DNA from: Porphyromonadaceae bacterium UBA4702
GTDB lineage: Bacteria > Bacteroidota > Bacteroidia > Bacteroidales > Muribaculaceae
Reading direction: 5' to 3'
Length of the DNA stretch: 21,814 nt
NCBI GenBank assembly: GCA_002404675.1
Contig: DHKE01000027.1
Span: 34,656 to 56,469, forward strand
In this document: one piece after another, positions 15,147 through 21,814 of the stretch
How the letters are laid out: every line of letters begins with the position of its first letter
Position numbering within the stretch: position 1 is the first letter of the stretch
Made by a program: the position numbers and the translations under genes
Notes under the pieces: generated by a model
What the model was told of the DNA's origin: nothing
The model's database searches: none
The model's input: the letters and a program-made list of their open reading frames with translations, nothing else

Positions 15147-18100
15147 TCAGTCTACCGGTTTCAGGGGTTTGAGCATCTCCAGCACGTCGCTCATGTCGGG
15201 CTGGTTGCGGTTCTCGGAGTGCACCAATGTGCCTTGCAGGTTCCTGGACTGCTCCAATGCCTTGGGGAAGAGCGCGTCGGCCTTGTCAGCCGGCACGATG
15301 TCTTGCATCAGGATGGTGCAGTCGCCCTCGCAGAGGGGATTTCCCTTGCTTGAGAATCCGCGAGACAACGGCAGGTCGTCCACCTTGTCGAGGCGGTACA
15401 TCAGTATGCCGGCGGAGTTGCGGATGAACGACACGAGGTAGTTGCTGCGGTCGGACAGGTTGACATGTGTGATTTTGGCGTCAGCCGGCAGGTTTATCCT
15501 TCCTCCGTTTATGAGGTCGTTAACCTCGCGCATGTCTACGCGGCAGACGGTCTTGCTGTCAAATGTCACCACCATCCAGCCGTTGGTCTCATTTTCGGAG
15601 ACGGCGAGGCTGAGCGGCCCGTCGTCCTCCCAGCGGTCTTCAGCCGAGGCATAAATCGTCTTGTCAGTGAAGTAAAGGTAGTATGCCGGGTGTATGAAGC
15701 CGGGTTCGTAGTCATGGAGTATGTTGAGGCGGTGCATGCCGGTCTGTATCTTGTCTCCGTCCTGAGCCTCGGCGGCCGCTTTCGGCGCGGCCTTGCGCTG
15801 TGGCGCGGGCGCAGCCTCCTGCGGCTGTACGGCTGCATCATCGTCCGCTGCGGCTTCCTCGCCGCTCTCGGCAGCTGCGGTCGCCATAAGCCGGGCCATC
15901 ATCTCATCGTAGTTCTGCTTGCGTGCGGCGATGAAATCCTCGCGGTCGCGTCCGGTCTTGGGACGTGTCGAGGAGCTGTGGCGCACGAATATCATGCCGT
16001 CGAGTTCCACAGGACGGTCTACCGGGGTGATTTCCACGCGGATTACCCCCTTGGCAGATTCCTGGTCGTTGGAAATCTGGATATGGTCGGCGGCAAAGCC
16101 GGGTAGGCGGTTGTGGATGACGGACTCGAGGTCTACGATCATCGCGTCGATAGTGTCCCTCTTGCCGCGGCTGCGGCGGAACCGCTTGTCGTCGGCAAGG
16201 CCGGCCTCGTATCCCAGGTCGTTGACGCCGATATAGAGCGTGCCGCCGGTGCTGTTGAGGAAACCGCAGATGATTTCCATGATTTCCTGCTCCTGCGCTT
16301 CGGGGCGCGGGCGCATGTGGTCGGCCTTCTTGTTGGTAAACACGAGCGACGACTTGAACTCGAGGTGCTGGTCCTCCTCGCCGTAGTATTTCAGCACCGT
16401 CTCGCTGCTGTTGACATTCAGAATAGAGGCGATGTTGTTCTTGATCTTCTTCTGCACCTCCTCCTCGGCATCGTCAGCGATGAGGTTGAACGAGAGCGCG
16501 AGCGAGGCCAGGCGACGTTCCGTCTCGTCGCCGTGGTTTGCAAACTCCCACAGGTCGGTGTTGTTCTCCGGCGAATCGAGCGAAGCCACTATCTCCAGCT
16601 TGCTGTACAGCTTGGCGAGCATCGGGTGTCCCTTGACCGCCTCGCTGTGCTTGCTCAGCTCGTCGAGGTCAACGCGCTTCTCGCGAGCGTATGACTCGAG
16701 GTGGATAAGCAGCTCCTGGTGCAGGCGCATCACGCCGTACAGGCTGTCGTCGCCGATTATTTTCGCCAGCAGGGCGGCAAGGCCGAGGTAGTTGAATGCG
16801 TTGAAATACTCCTTTTCGGTGAACGCCTTGCGTTGCAGCATGCGCACCAGCTCCGCCACATCCTCGTCGCTCATCACCTCGCGGGCGTCGATTACCTCCT
16901 CTTCCTCGCCGTTGTCGTCAGAGGCGTTGGGGTTCTCCTCGCCGAGGTTTTTCGCAATCGCCGCGAGCGGAGCTTTCTTGCCGTATGACGCGCCGCTGCC
17001 AGACAGCACGTCTATCAGCTCGCCCACCATATACAGGTTGGGACTCGGGTCTTGGCGGTCCTCCTCAAGGTAGCGCACCATTACGACAGTGCCTTTGGAA
17101 AGCGTCTCACCCTCCCGGAACGGCACTTTGAGCGTGTAACCGTTGTCGGAAAGGCAGATGTACTTTTTGCTGCGGTAGTCCACGTCGCGTATGCAAGCGC
17201 GGGAAATGTCGCCAGCTTCCGCTGAGTCGCGGAGCATCTCGTTGATCTGCCGCTTCAGGGTGAACGTGCACTCCGCGCCGGCATTGAGCACCACCGCCGG
17301 ATAGAGCAGCTGGTTGCCGTTCTCGTCGCAGAATATGCTCATGTCGCCGTCGAAGTTGTTGGGTATGTCATACTCGTTGAGCCAGGGGACAAAGGTGTCC
17401 GAGCCGACGTTTATCCACCCCTCGCCCTCATAGCCATCGTCCACGATAGTGGCGTGCAGGCGCAGCCGCCGCCATTCGGGGCGCGTATAGTCTATCTTGT
17501 AGTAGTCGATAGTGACCATCACCTCGTCGCCGTCTTCCGGAGCCTGCTTGCGCACCTCGCCCGCGTCCTCCTGCCGGTTTTCGGCGGTCAGCTCGCGCTC
17601 TATGTCGGCCCACATCTGCTTGTATGCCTTCAGGTTCTTCTTCTTGGACGCGCTGGGAGTCTGCACGTTCCCCTTCATGAGGATCGTCGGATTCAACCAT
17701 GTCATGAGCGAAGCCGGCAGCACCGAGTCGTTGTCCTCGGCACGGCGCTCGCGTATCAGCAGCTCCGCCGGGCGCAGCTCGAGCGAGATGTCGCCGTTGT
17801 TGTAGACCTTGGGCAGGGTGGCGGCTGCCGACACGGCATCGCGCATGTTCGACGCCTTGGTCAGCAGTATCTGGAACGCCGACGTGTCGTTCCACCCGAA
17901 GTCGTGCGAATACTCGTTGCCGAGCACCGAGCCTACGGCCTTGTAGAGCAGGTTGTCAACCTCCTGGGCGTGCAGGTCGGCGTTGCTGCCGTGGTAATAT
18001 GTCAGGTAACGGTAGAACATCGCCTTGTTGCGCAGTATGTCCACATTGTCCTTGGCAGAGGCGAGCAGCGACTGAATGGCTATGGCGCGTATGACCTTGT

Positions 18101-19262
18101 TGAGCAGCTTGCTGTCCTTCTGGTCGGTGTCGCCGGTGCTGTACTCGCTGTCGGGGAGGGTGTCGAGGTAATCGATGTTCTGCGTGATGAATATCTCCAG
18201 CTGGTCCACAAGGGCGGTGCGGAACGGCTCGCACTTCCAGTTGGCCGAAGGCCACAGGTGCAGAGCCTCGAACAGCTCGGTCATGTACTTGTTGATGAAC
18301 TCCGGGCGCAAGCGCAGGATGGTCATCATGATGCGGAACTGGCGGTCAGGGCGGTACAGGTAGCCCGACTGCTTGAGCCGCGCGAAAATGCCGGAGATGA
18401 ACTCCTCGTCGCGGTTCTCCTCAATCAGCTTCGCCGCCTGGGTGAACTGCTTGAACAGCTCTATATGGCGCGACATCGCCTTCTGTATGCCGGTGCGCCT
18501 GTCCGTGTCGCACTTGCCCAGATAGCCCGAACCCTCGATGACATACAGGCACAGCCGCCCGGCGATGTCCATAGCCCTGAACAAATGGCGGTAAGCCCGC
18601 TTGTTCCCCTTGTAGCTTATCAGGTAATGCGTGATCTGCGACGAGAACACGTCGAGCATCGTAAACAGCCAGTTGGCGTTGCCCGACCGGTACTGCCCCA
18701 CTGTCTCCGTGTATTCCGGGTAAAGCTCCGCGTTGTCGCGCACCACCAGCTCCATGCGCCCCTCGCCGACGGCATCCAGCCAGTACGCCAGCGGCTCGAA
18801 GCGCAGCCGCAGGTCAGCGTCGGCGCTGCCGATGTACTTCAGCAGCACGTACACGCCGTCGAGGCGCTCTATGCGGCACTGTATCTTCTTGCCTATCGGC
18901 AGGCCCGCCGGCGCGCTGTTCAGCTTGAAAAACAGTCCGTATTCGTCCTCGACCTCGTAACTCTTCTTAGCCTTGCCGCCGAAAGCACGCGAGCGTATGC
19001 GGAACGTGTACTCCCCGCCCTGCCTGTAAAACTGCGGTATTATCTTGGCAATGTCCTGGCCTACGGTCACATAGCCGTCCCTGACATCCTTGACATAACA
19101 CGGCAGCGTCTCGGGGATGTCGCGGTGCTTCTGGAACTTTAGCTTCTGGAGCTCAAACTCCTCGCCGTCATCGGTCACTACCACAAAACTGTTCATACGG
19201 CACTTCTCCGGCACCGTACGCAGGTCGCACTTGGCGCCCTTGGTCATTTCGGTAAAATTCAT
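15147..19262 (-). CDS. Very large uncharacterised protein (1371 aa) with Schlafen/AlbA_2-type domain
   Basis: I do not know the function. There is no signal peptide or membrane helix, so it is probably cytosolic. Approximate layout: residues 25-170, beta-rich segments with an OB/S1-like look (LPCYVKDVRDGYVTV; KKIQCRIERLDGVYVLLKYI); 170-550, helical, rich in aromatic and charged residues; 570-760, two further OB-like stretches (DEVMVTIDYYKI; ACIRDVDYRSKKYICL); an acidic patch near 780-800 (NGEEEEVIDARE); and a helical part to about 950. A clear AlbA_2 (Schlafen-type, putative nucleic-acid-binding) domain covers about 960-1110, with HLEFKSS at 967 and GGTLYIGVND at 1006. An Ala/Pro/Asp linker (about 1124-1166) leads to a beta-rich C-terminal domain of about 200 residues. 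OB/S1 calls are by eye. The gene lies one base before menA and uses GC-rich, core-like codons. Confidence 0.85.
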   Translation of the reverse strand: MNFTEMTKGAKCDLRTVPEKCRMNSFVVVTDDGEEFELQKLKFQKHRDIPETLPCYVKDVRDGYVTVGQDIAKIIPQFYRQGGEYTFRIRSRAFGGKAKKSYEVEDEYGLFFKLNSAPAGLPIGKKIQCRIERLDGVYVLLKYIGSADADLRLRFEPLAYWLDAVGEGRMELVVRDNAELYPEYTETVGQYRSGNANWLFTMLDVFSSQITHYLISYKGNKRAYRHLFRAMDIAGRLCLYVIEGSGYLGKCDTDRRTGIQKAMSRHIELFKQFTQAAKLIEENRDEEFISGIFARLKQSGYLYRPDRQFRIMMTILRLRPEFINKYMTELFEALHLWPSANWKCEPFRTALVDQLEIFITQNIDYLDTLPDSEYSTGDTDQKDSKLLNKVIRAIAIQSLLASAKDNVDILRNKAMFYRYLTYYHGSNADLHAQEVDNLLYKAVGSVLGNEYSHDFGWNDTSAFQILLTKASNMRDAVSAAATLPKVYNNGDISLELRPAELLIRERRAEDNDSVLPASLMTWLNPTILMKGNVQTPSASKKKNLKAYKQMWADIERELTAENRQEDAGEVRKQAPEDGDEVMVTIDYYKIDYTRPEWRRLRLHATIVDDGYEGEGWINVGSDTFVPWLNEYDIPNNFDGDMSIFCDENGNQLLYPAVVLNAGAECTFTLKRQINEMLRDSAEAGDISRACIRDVDYRSKKYICLSDNGYTLKVPFREGETLSKGTVVMVRYLEEDRQDPSPNLYMVGELIDVLSGSGASYGKKAPLAAIAKNLGEENPNASDDNGEEEEVIDAREVMSDEDVAELVRMLQRKAFTEKEYFNAFNYLGLAALLAKIIGDDSLYGVMRLHQELLIHLESYAREKRVDLDELSKHSEAVKGHPMLAKLYSKLEIVASLDSPENNTDLWEFANHGDETERRLASLALSFNLIADDAEEEVQKKIKNNIASILNVNSSETVLKYYGEEDQHLEFKSSLVFTNKKADHMRPRPEAQEQEIMEIICGFLNSTGGTLYIGVNDLGYEAGLADDKRFRRSRGKRDTIDAMIVDLESVIHNRLPGFAADHIQISNDQESAKGVIRVEITPVDRPVELDGMIFVRHSSSTRPKTGRDREDFIAARKQNYDEMMARLMATAAAESGEEAAADDDAAVQPQEAAPAPQRKAAPKAAAEAQDGDKIQTGMHRLNILHDYEPGFIHPAYYLYFTDKTIYASAEDRWEDDGPLSLAVSENETNGWMVVTFDSKTVCRVDMREVNDLINGGRINLPADAKITHVNLSDRSNYLVSFIRNSAGILMYRLDKVDDLPLSRGFSSKGNPLCEGDCTILMQDIVPADKADALFPKALEQSRNLQGTLVHSENRNQPDMSDVLEMLKPLKPVD

Positions 19263-19397
19263 TGTTAGAGTTGTTTATATAATCATTGATGTATGTATAC
19301 GCAAAAAGCATCGCCGTTTCAACGCCGACAGGGGAATGAGGGTTCACCATAACCCGCATCCCCGGAAACGACAAGCCGATGCCACCGCAGCGGGCAT

Positions 19398-19417
19398 CGC
19401 GTCACTCCGCGTCACTC
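19398..19417. repeat. 10-bp tandem duplication at the ribE stop
   Basis: CGCGTCACTC occurs twice in direct succession (19398-19407 and 19408-19417). The ribE stop codon (19412-19414) lies in the copy nearest the gene. The rest of the 149-base gap down to 19262 holds a possible GATGCC/GGCATC stem at 19378-19398 without a T-run, and nothing else I can support. Confidence 0.7.
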
Positions 19418-20023
19418 GGCGGCAAGGCCGCTTATACGCGCAATGTACTTGCCTATGATGTCAAACTCGAGGTTGACGCGTGTGCCGCGCTCGATGTTGT
19501 GGAAATTGGTATGCTCGTAAGTGTAAGGGATGATTGCCACGCGGAACGAGTCGCACTCCGAATCGCACACCGTCAGCGAAACGCCGTTGACAGTCACCGA
19601 ACCCTTCTCGACGGTGACATACCCCTTGGCGGCAAGCTCCGGGCGGAACTCGTAGCGGAACTTGTAATAGCGGCTGCCGTCAGCCTCGCAAACCTCCTCG
19701 CAAACGGCAGTCGTGTCAACATGCCCCTGGACGATATGCCCGTCCAGGCGGCCGTCCATCTTCATGCTCCGCTCCAGATTGACCTCGTCGCCCTCGCGCA
19801 GGTCGCCCAGGTTGCTTCGATCCAAAGTCTCGCGGATAGCCGTAACCGTATAAGAGCCGTCGCCATGCAACTTAACCACCGTGAGGCACACGCCGTTGTG
19901 CGCCACGCTCTGGTCTATGCTAAGCTCGTCGGCAAATGAACACTTTATCCGCAGATGTATGTTACCCTCCTCACGGGCCACCGCAACAACACGGCCGGCC
20001 TCCTCTACTATACCTGAAAACAT
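19412..20023 (-). CDS. ribE: Riboflavin synthase, alpha chain
   Basis: A 203-residue riboflavin synthase, which converts two molecules of 6,7-dimethyl-8-ribityllumazine to riboflavin and a pyrimidinedione in the last step of vitamin B2 synthesis. Two tandem lumazine-binding repeats are visible. The first begins at the invariant N-terminus MFSGIVEEAG and contains VAHNGVCLTVV. The second begins near residue 95 (GRLDGHIVQGHVD) and contains VTVNGVSLTVCD. The ATG at 20023 is certain because MFSGI is the family's conserved start and catalytic N-terminal region; the frame is open to 20221 but that stretch is intergenic. No FMN riboswitch is recognisable upstream. No other riboflavin gene is in the window. 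Confidence 0.96.
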   Translation of the reverse strand: MFSGIVEEAGRVVAVAREEGNIHLRIKCSFADELSIDQSVAHNGVCLTVVKLHGDGSYTVTAIRETLDRSNLGDLREGDEVNLERSMKMDGRLDGHIVQGHVDTTAVCEEVCEADGSRYYKFRYEFRPELAAKGYVTVEKGSVTVNGVSLTVCDSECDSFRVAIIPYTYEHTNFHNIERGTRVNLEFDIIGKYIARISGLAAE

Positions 20024-20053
20024 AGTCGTAAAAAATGTGTCTGGTTCAGACTG

Positions 20054-20061
20054 CGAAATTA
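20054..20061 (-). promoter_or_regulatory. Candidate -7 box for ribE
   Basis: TAATTTCG on the minus strand (one mismatch to TAnnTTTG) would start transcription near 20048, about 25 bases before the ATG. No TTTG is found 19-21 bases further upstream, so the call is weak. Confidence 0.35.
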
Positions 20062-20130
20062 ACGATAATCCGCCGCATTTTCCGCCCCAGCCCCCCAAAT
20101 ATATGTTAACCGCCGAGTGAAAACATGGCG

Positions 20131-20242
20131 GCAGCCCAAGTAGGGACACGGCGTGCCGTGTCCGCTCGGCAATGAGGTGATATTTATTTGATTTGCAGCG
20201 ACTTGGTTGCGGACACGGCACGCCGTGTCCCTACTGGGCTGC
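20131..20242. repeat. REP-like pair: two palindromic elements in inverted orientation
   Basis: The 314 bases between ribE and the regulator gene contain no coding sequence I can support. They hold a long inverted repeat. The left arm at 20131-20165 (starts GCAGCCCAAGTAGGGACACG) matches the reverse complement of the right arm at 20209-20242 except for one extra A. The spacer is 43 bases and AT-rich. Each arm contains its own 20-base palindrome, GGACACGGC and GCCGTGTCC around a two-base centre (20144-20163 and 20211-20230). This two-level structure is typical of REP/BIME elements or small non-autonomous transposons. No transposase is present. A further 8-bp inverted repeat GCTGTGCC/GGCACAGC lies at 20277-20284 and 20323-20330. 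Confidence 0.85.
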
Positions 20243-20337
20243 GCAAACATGCAGTGGTATATTCTCCAGCACCGAGGCTGTGCCTGATATTTTGACTGGC
20301 AGCCAAGAGGTGACGAGTTATCGGCACAGCGAGTGTG

Positions 20338-20649
20338 TCATTTGCCGGCCCTCCTCACTCGCTTGGGTATGTACTTGTTCATCTCGCGCAGCGCCAGCGG
20401 CGGCACCGGCAACTTCGGCAGCACCTCCAGCATGCGCCGCTCCATGCCCACAGCACGCAGCAGCGCCAGGAAGTTGGACATCGTCAGGTTAGGCTTCCTC
20501 CCCTGCTCGAAATGGCAGATTGTGGTATAGCTCACGCCCGACTTCTCCGCCATTTCGCGCTGGCTCATCCGCGCCGCGAGGCGATACTCCTTGACACGCC
20601 CAGCGAGCATCTCGAGGATGTCCCTGTTGGTGAGGAAATCATCGTCCAT
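20338..20649 (-). CDS. XRE-family helix-turn-helix regulator (HipB-like)
   Basis: A 103-residue DNA-binding protein. A Cro/CI-type helix-turn-helix is seen at about residues 18-70: RVKEYRLAARMSQREMAEKSG, then SYTTICHFEQGRKPNLTM, then FLALLRAVGM. The C-terminal tail (LPKLPVPPLALREMNKYIPKRVRR) is basic. The size and tail resemble HipB-type antitoxins, but no HipA toxin gene follows: downstream lie only the REP-like pair and ribE. It is thus an orphan or a stand-alone regulator, perhaps of itself or of the upstream nuclease gene on the same strand. Its promoter and an operator-like repeat are both visible. Confidence 0.9.
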   Translation of the reverse strand: MDDDFLTNRDILEMLAGRVKEYRLAARMSQREMAEKSGVSYTTICHFEQGRKPNLTMSNFLALLRAVGMERRMLEVLPKLPVPPLALREMNKYIPKRVRRAGK

Positions 20650-20661
20650 AGTTCAATCTAA

Positions 20662-20685
20662 TGCTATTTAACCGCAAAATTAGCA
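20662..20685. promoter_or_regulatory. Operator-like inverted repeat at the regulator promoter
   Basis: TGCTATTT (20662-20669) and AAATTAGCA (20677-20685) form an imperfect inverted repeat (TGCTA-TTT arms, one inserted base). It covers the -7 box and start region of the XRE gene. A self-repressing regulator would bind at such a place; binding itself is inferred. Confidence 0.45.
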
Positions 20686-20706
20686 ATAACTATCCATATA
20701 CGCAAC
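20675..20706 (-). promoter_or_regulatory. Promoter of the XRE regulator gene
   Basis: On the minus strand GTTG (20703-20706), 20 bases, then TAATTTTG (20675-20682), an exact TAnnTTTG match. Transcription should begin near 20669, about 20 bases before the ATG at 20649. The remaining gap to 20815 holds one near-palindrome, GTTCTCCGGTGAAC at 20763-20776, and no clear terminator. Confidence 0.75.
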
Positions 20707-20815
20707 CATCACCCCCACTGCACCTGACGTATGTCTGAAAAAATATGGTTATTCCAACGCGAGTTCTCCGGTGAACCCATAAGCAAATCAATGTCATTGC
20801 AATTCAAGGAGTTGC

Positions 20816-21814
20816 TCATTTTTGAAACTTCTCTATGGTGGTGAAATATGGAGAGGAGATCTGTTTTCCTTTGCGCTCCAGTTCGTAGGCATAAGGGTCG
20901 ATGCCGGGAACGGGCGTGAAGCTCGCTATCTCGAAGGCGAGGTAATATTCGCCTGTCGGAGTGAAGCCCATGGCTTCGAGAGCGGTTTTGGGGAAGAACT
21001 TCGGGCCTTCCCCTTTGAGCCGGAGAAGGAGGCGGTCATCGCCGTGGTGCAGCATAAGGTACTTTGTTTTCTCAAAGCCAGACACAAGGTTTATAGAGCC
21101 TTTGCCAAGTGCCGCCGGAACGTAGTAGAGCTGGTTTCGTTTGATTACTTCAAGCTGCTCCGTCCTGTAGTAGCCCACGAGGACAAGGTCATCTCCCGAT
21201 GGTTTGAAGTCCGAATTGTAGTGCAACCCTTTCTGCGGCACAGCATCGCGGATGTGGTCGATTGCGTGAGGCATTGTCAGCACTTTGGTCAGAAACTCAT
21301 AGAGCAGCGACCCCTCATTTGAGGGGTCAGATGTGTTCGGCAGCAGTGGAAACGCACCGATGTTGACAGTCTCGATGCTCTTGTAGAAGAAACGTTCGCG
21401 GACACTCTCATTGTCGCCGCGCCCAGGGAAAAGGATGTAGCCGCCGATGATTTCCTTGGCGGTATTGCTGTATCGGTCTGAACCGTAGTAAATAGCATCG
21501 CGGTAGCGGTGCATCTGGTTTATGGCATCCGCCGGAGGCGTGTCAGCACCAATGGCCTCGTTCCATTCCTCGCGGTCTTCCTTGTTCAGTCGGTTGTCAT
21601 CAATAAGGCGGTACTTGGCGTCAAACAGGTAGGTAAGTTCGAAACCGTCCTGCTTAACAATCGTGAGAACTATATCCGGGCGGTTTTCGGTGGTGGCGGT
21701 GTGTACCTCGCCAGTGCGGCGGCTGTAAGTGTGCTGGTAGTGCAGACGCGCCTTCGAGCCGTCCTTGCAGTTGTAGTAAACCGTATGCTCCTGATTGTTG
21801 TCCTCGAAAGGCTT
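20816..21814 (-). CDS. DUF2357/DUF524-type PD-(D/E)XK nuclease, C-terminal part
   Basis: The frame is open from the window edge to the stop at 20816, so 332 C-terminal residues are visible and the start lies beyond 21814. Counting from the edge, RPDIVLTI carries D47 and YLFDAKYRL carries D65 and K67, a PD-(D/E)XK nuclease centre. Then come INQMHRYRDAIYYG (99-112) and GGYILFPGRGD, blocks typical of the nuclease part of DUF2357/DUF524 proteins. The last 110 residues (from VLVGYYRTEQLEVI) form a separate, unassigned C-terminal domain. Relatives often pair with a McrB-like AAA+ GTPase or ATPase in McrBC-like (type IV) restriction systems. Such a partner would lie outside this window, so the system type is inference. 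Confidence 0.8.
   Translation of the reverse strand, partial: KPFEDNNQEHTVYYNCKDGSKARLHYQHTYSRRTGEVHTATTENRPDIVLTIVKQDGFELTYLFDAKYRLIDDNRLNKEDREEWNEAIGADTPPADAINQMHRYRDAIYYGSDRYSNTAKEIIGGYILFPGRGDNESVRERFFYKSIETVNIGAFPLLPNTSDPSNEGSLLYEFLTKVLTMPHAIDHIRDAVPQKGLHYNSDFKPSGDDLVLVGYYRTEQLEVIKRNQLYYVPAALGKGSINLVSGFEKTKYLMLHHGDDRLLLRLKGEGPKFFPKTALEAMGFTPTGEYYLAFEIASFTPVPGIDPYAYELERKGKQISSPYFTTIEKFQK

Noticed and set aside
17454..19142. 562-codon open frame on the plus strand opposite the giant gene
   Set aside because: It mirrors the GC-rich codons of the 1371-residue gene, has no recognisable domain and is dominated by Val/Leu/Arg/Ala; it is a shadow.
19274..19305. Promoter for the giant gene: TTTG, 20 bases, TATATAAA on the minus strand
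   Set aside because: Spacing fits but the -7 box matches only the first two bases of the consensus, and the leader would be only about six bases.
20024..20130. FMN riboswitch upstream of ribE
   Set aside because: The region is short and AT-rich and I cannot find the conserved RFN element segments.
20024..20221. Longer riboflavin synthase start at 20221
   Set aside because: MFSGI is the invariant beginning of the enzyme; the upstream frame runs into the REP-like pair.

Overview
The window looks like chromosomal DNA of a Bacteroidales bacterium, most likely of the Muribaculaceae or a near relative. Four upstream regions fit the Bacteroidetes promoter pattern (a TTTG or GTTG box, 20 bases, then a TAnnTTTG-like box). 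Other pointers are a DksA-like protein with a single cysteine, a DUF4296 lipoprotein, an LspA with the long Bacteroidetes-type insertion, and GC-rich core genes. The family-level placement is inference.

Left end (1-2700, minus strand). An 11-bp tandem repeat runs off the window edge. It is followed by a complete tRNA-Leu(UAA) unit with promoter, tRNA and intrinsic terminator. Then comes a tightly packed operon: dksA-like gene, lspA, a DUF4296 lipoprotein gene and a small unknown gene.

2700-6773 (plus strand) is an accessory insertion. It holds a wrecked DUF1016/YhcG-type nuclease gene, then an AT-rich type II restriction-modification operon. That operon encodes two D12-class adenine methyltransferases and a 479-residue putative endonuclease carrying two separate PD-(D/E)XK-like motifs, an arrangement expected for a type IIS (asymmetric-site) system.

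6777-10173 is core-like: a GH3 (NagZ-type) lipoprotein, a periplasmic 5'-nucleotidase of the UshA type, and a divergent rubrerythrin gene.

10196-12586 starts with a bidirectional hairpin terminator. A second restriction-modification pair follows: a 5-methylcytosine methyltransferase and a TdeIII-like endonuclease. It sits directly behind dnaB and is read in the same direction.

12627-20023 (minus strand) holds ribE, then a 1371-residue uncharacterised protein with a Schlafen/AlbA_2-type domain, menA and dnaB. The last three are packed with 1- and 35-base gaps.

20024-21814 holds a REP-like inverted repeat pair, a lone XRE-family regulator with its own promoter and operator-like repeat, and the C-terminal part of a DUF2357/DUF524-type nuclease cut by the right edge.

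Overall, at least three intact or partial restriction/defence loci plus one relic lie in the gaps between housekeeping genes, with no integrase or transposase visible. The least explained items are the giant AlbA_2 protein, the two-site nuclease, and a tRNA-Leu whose acceptor strands do not pair properly.
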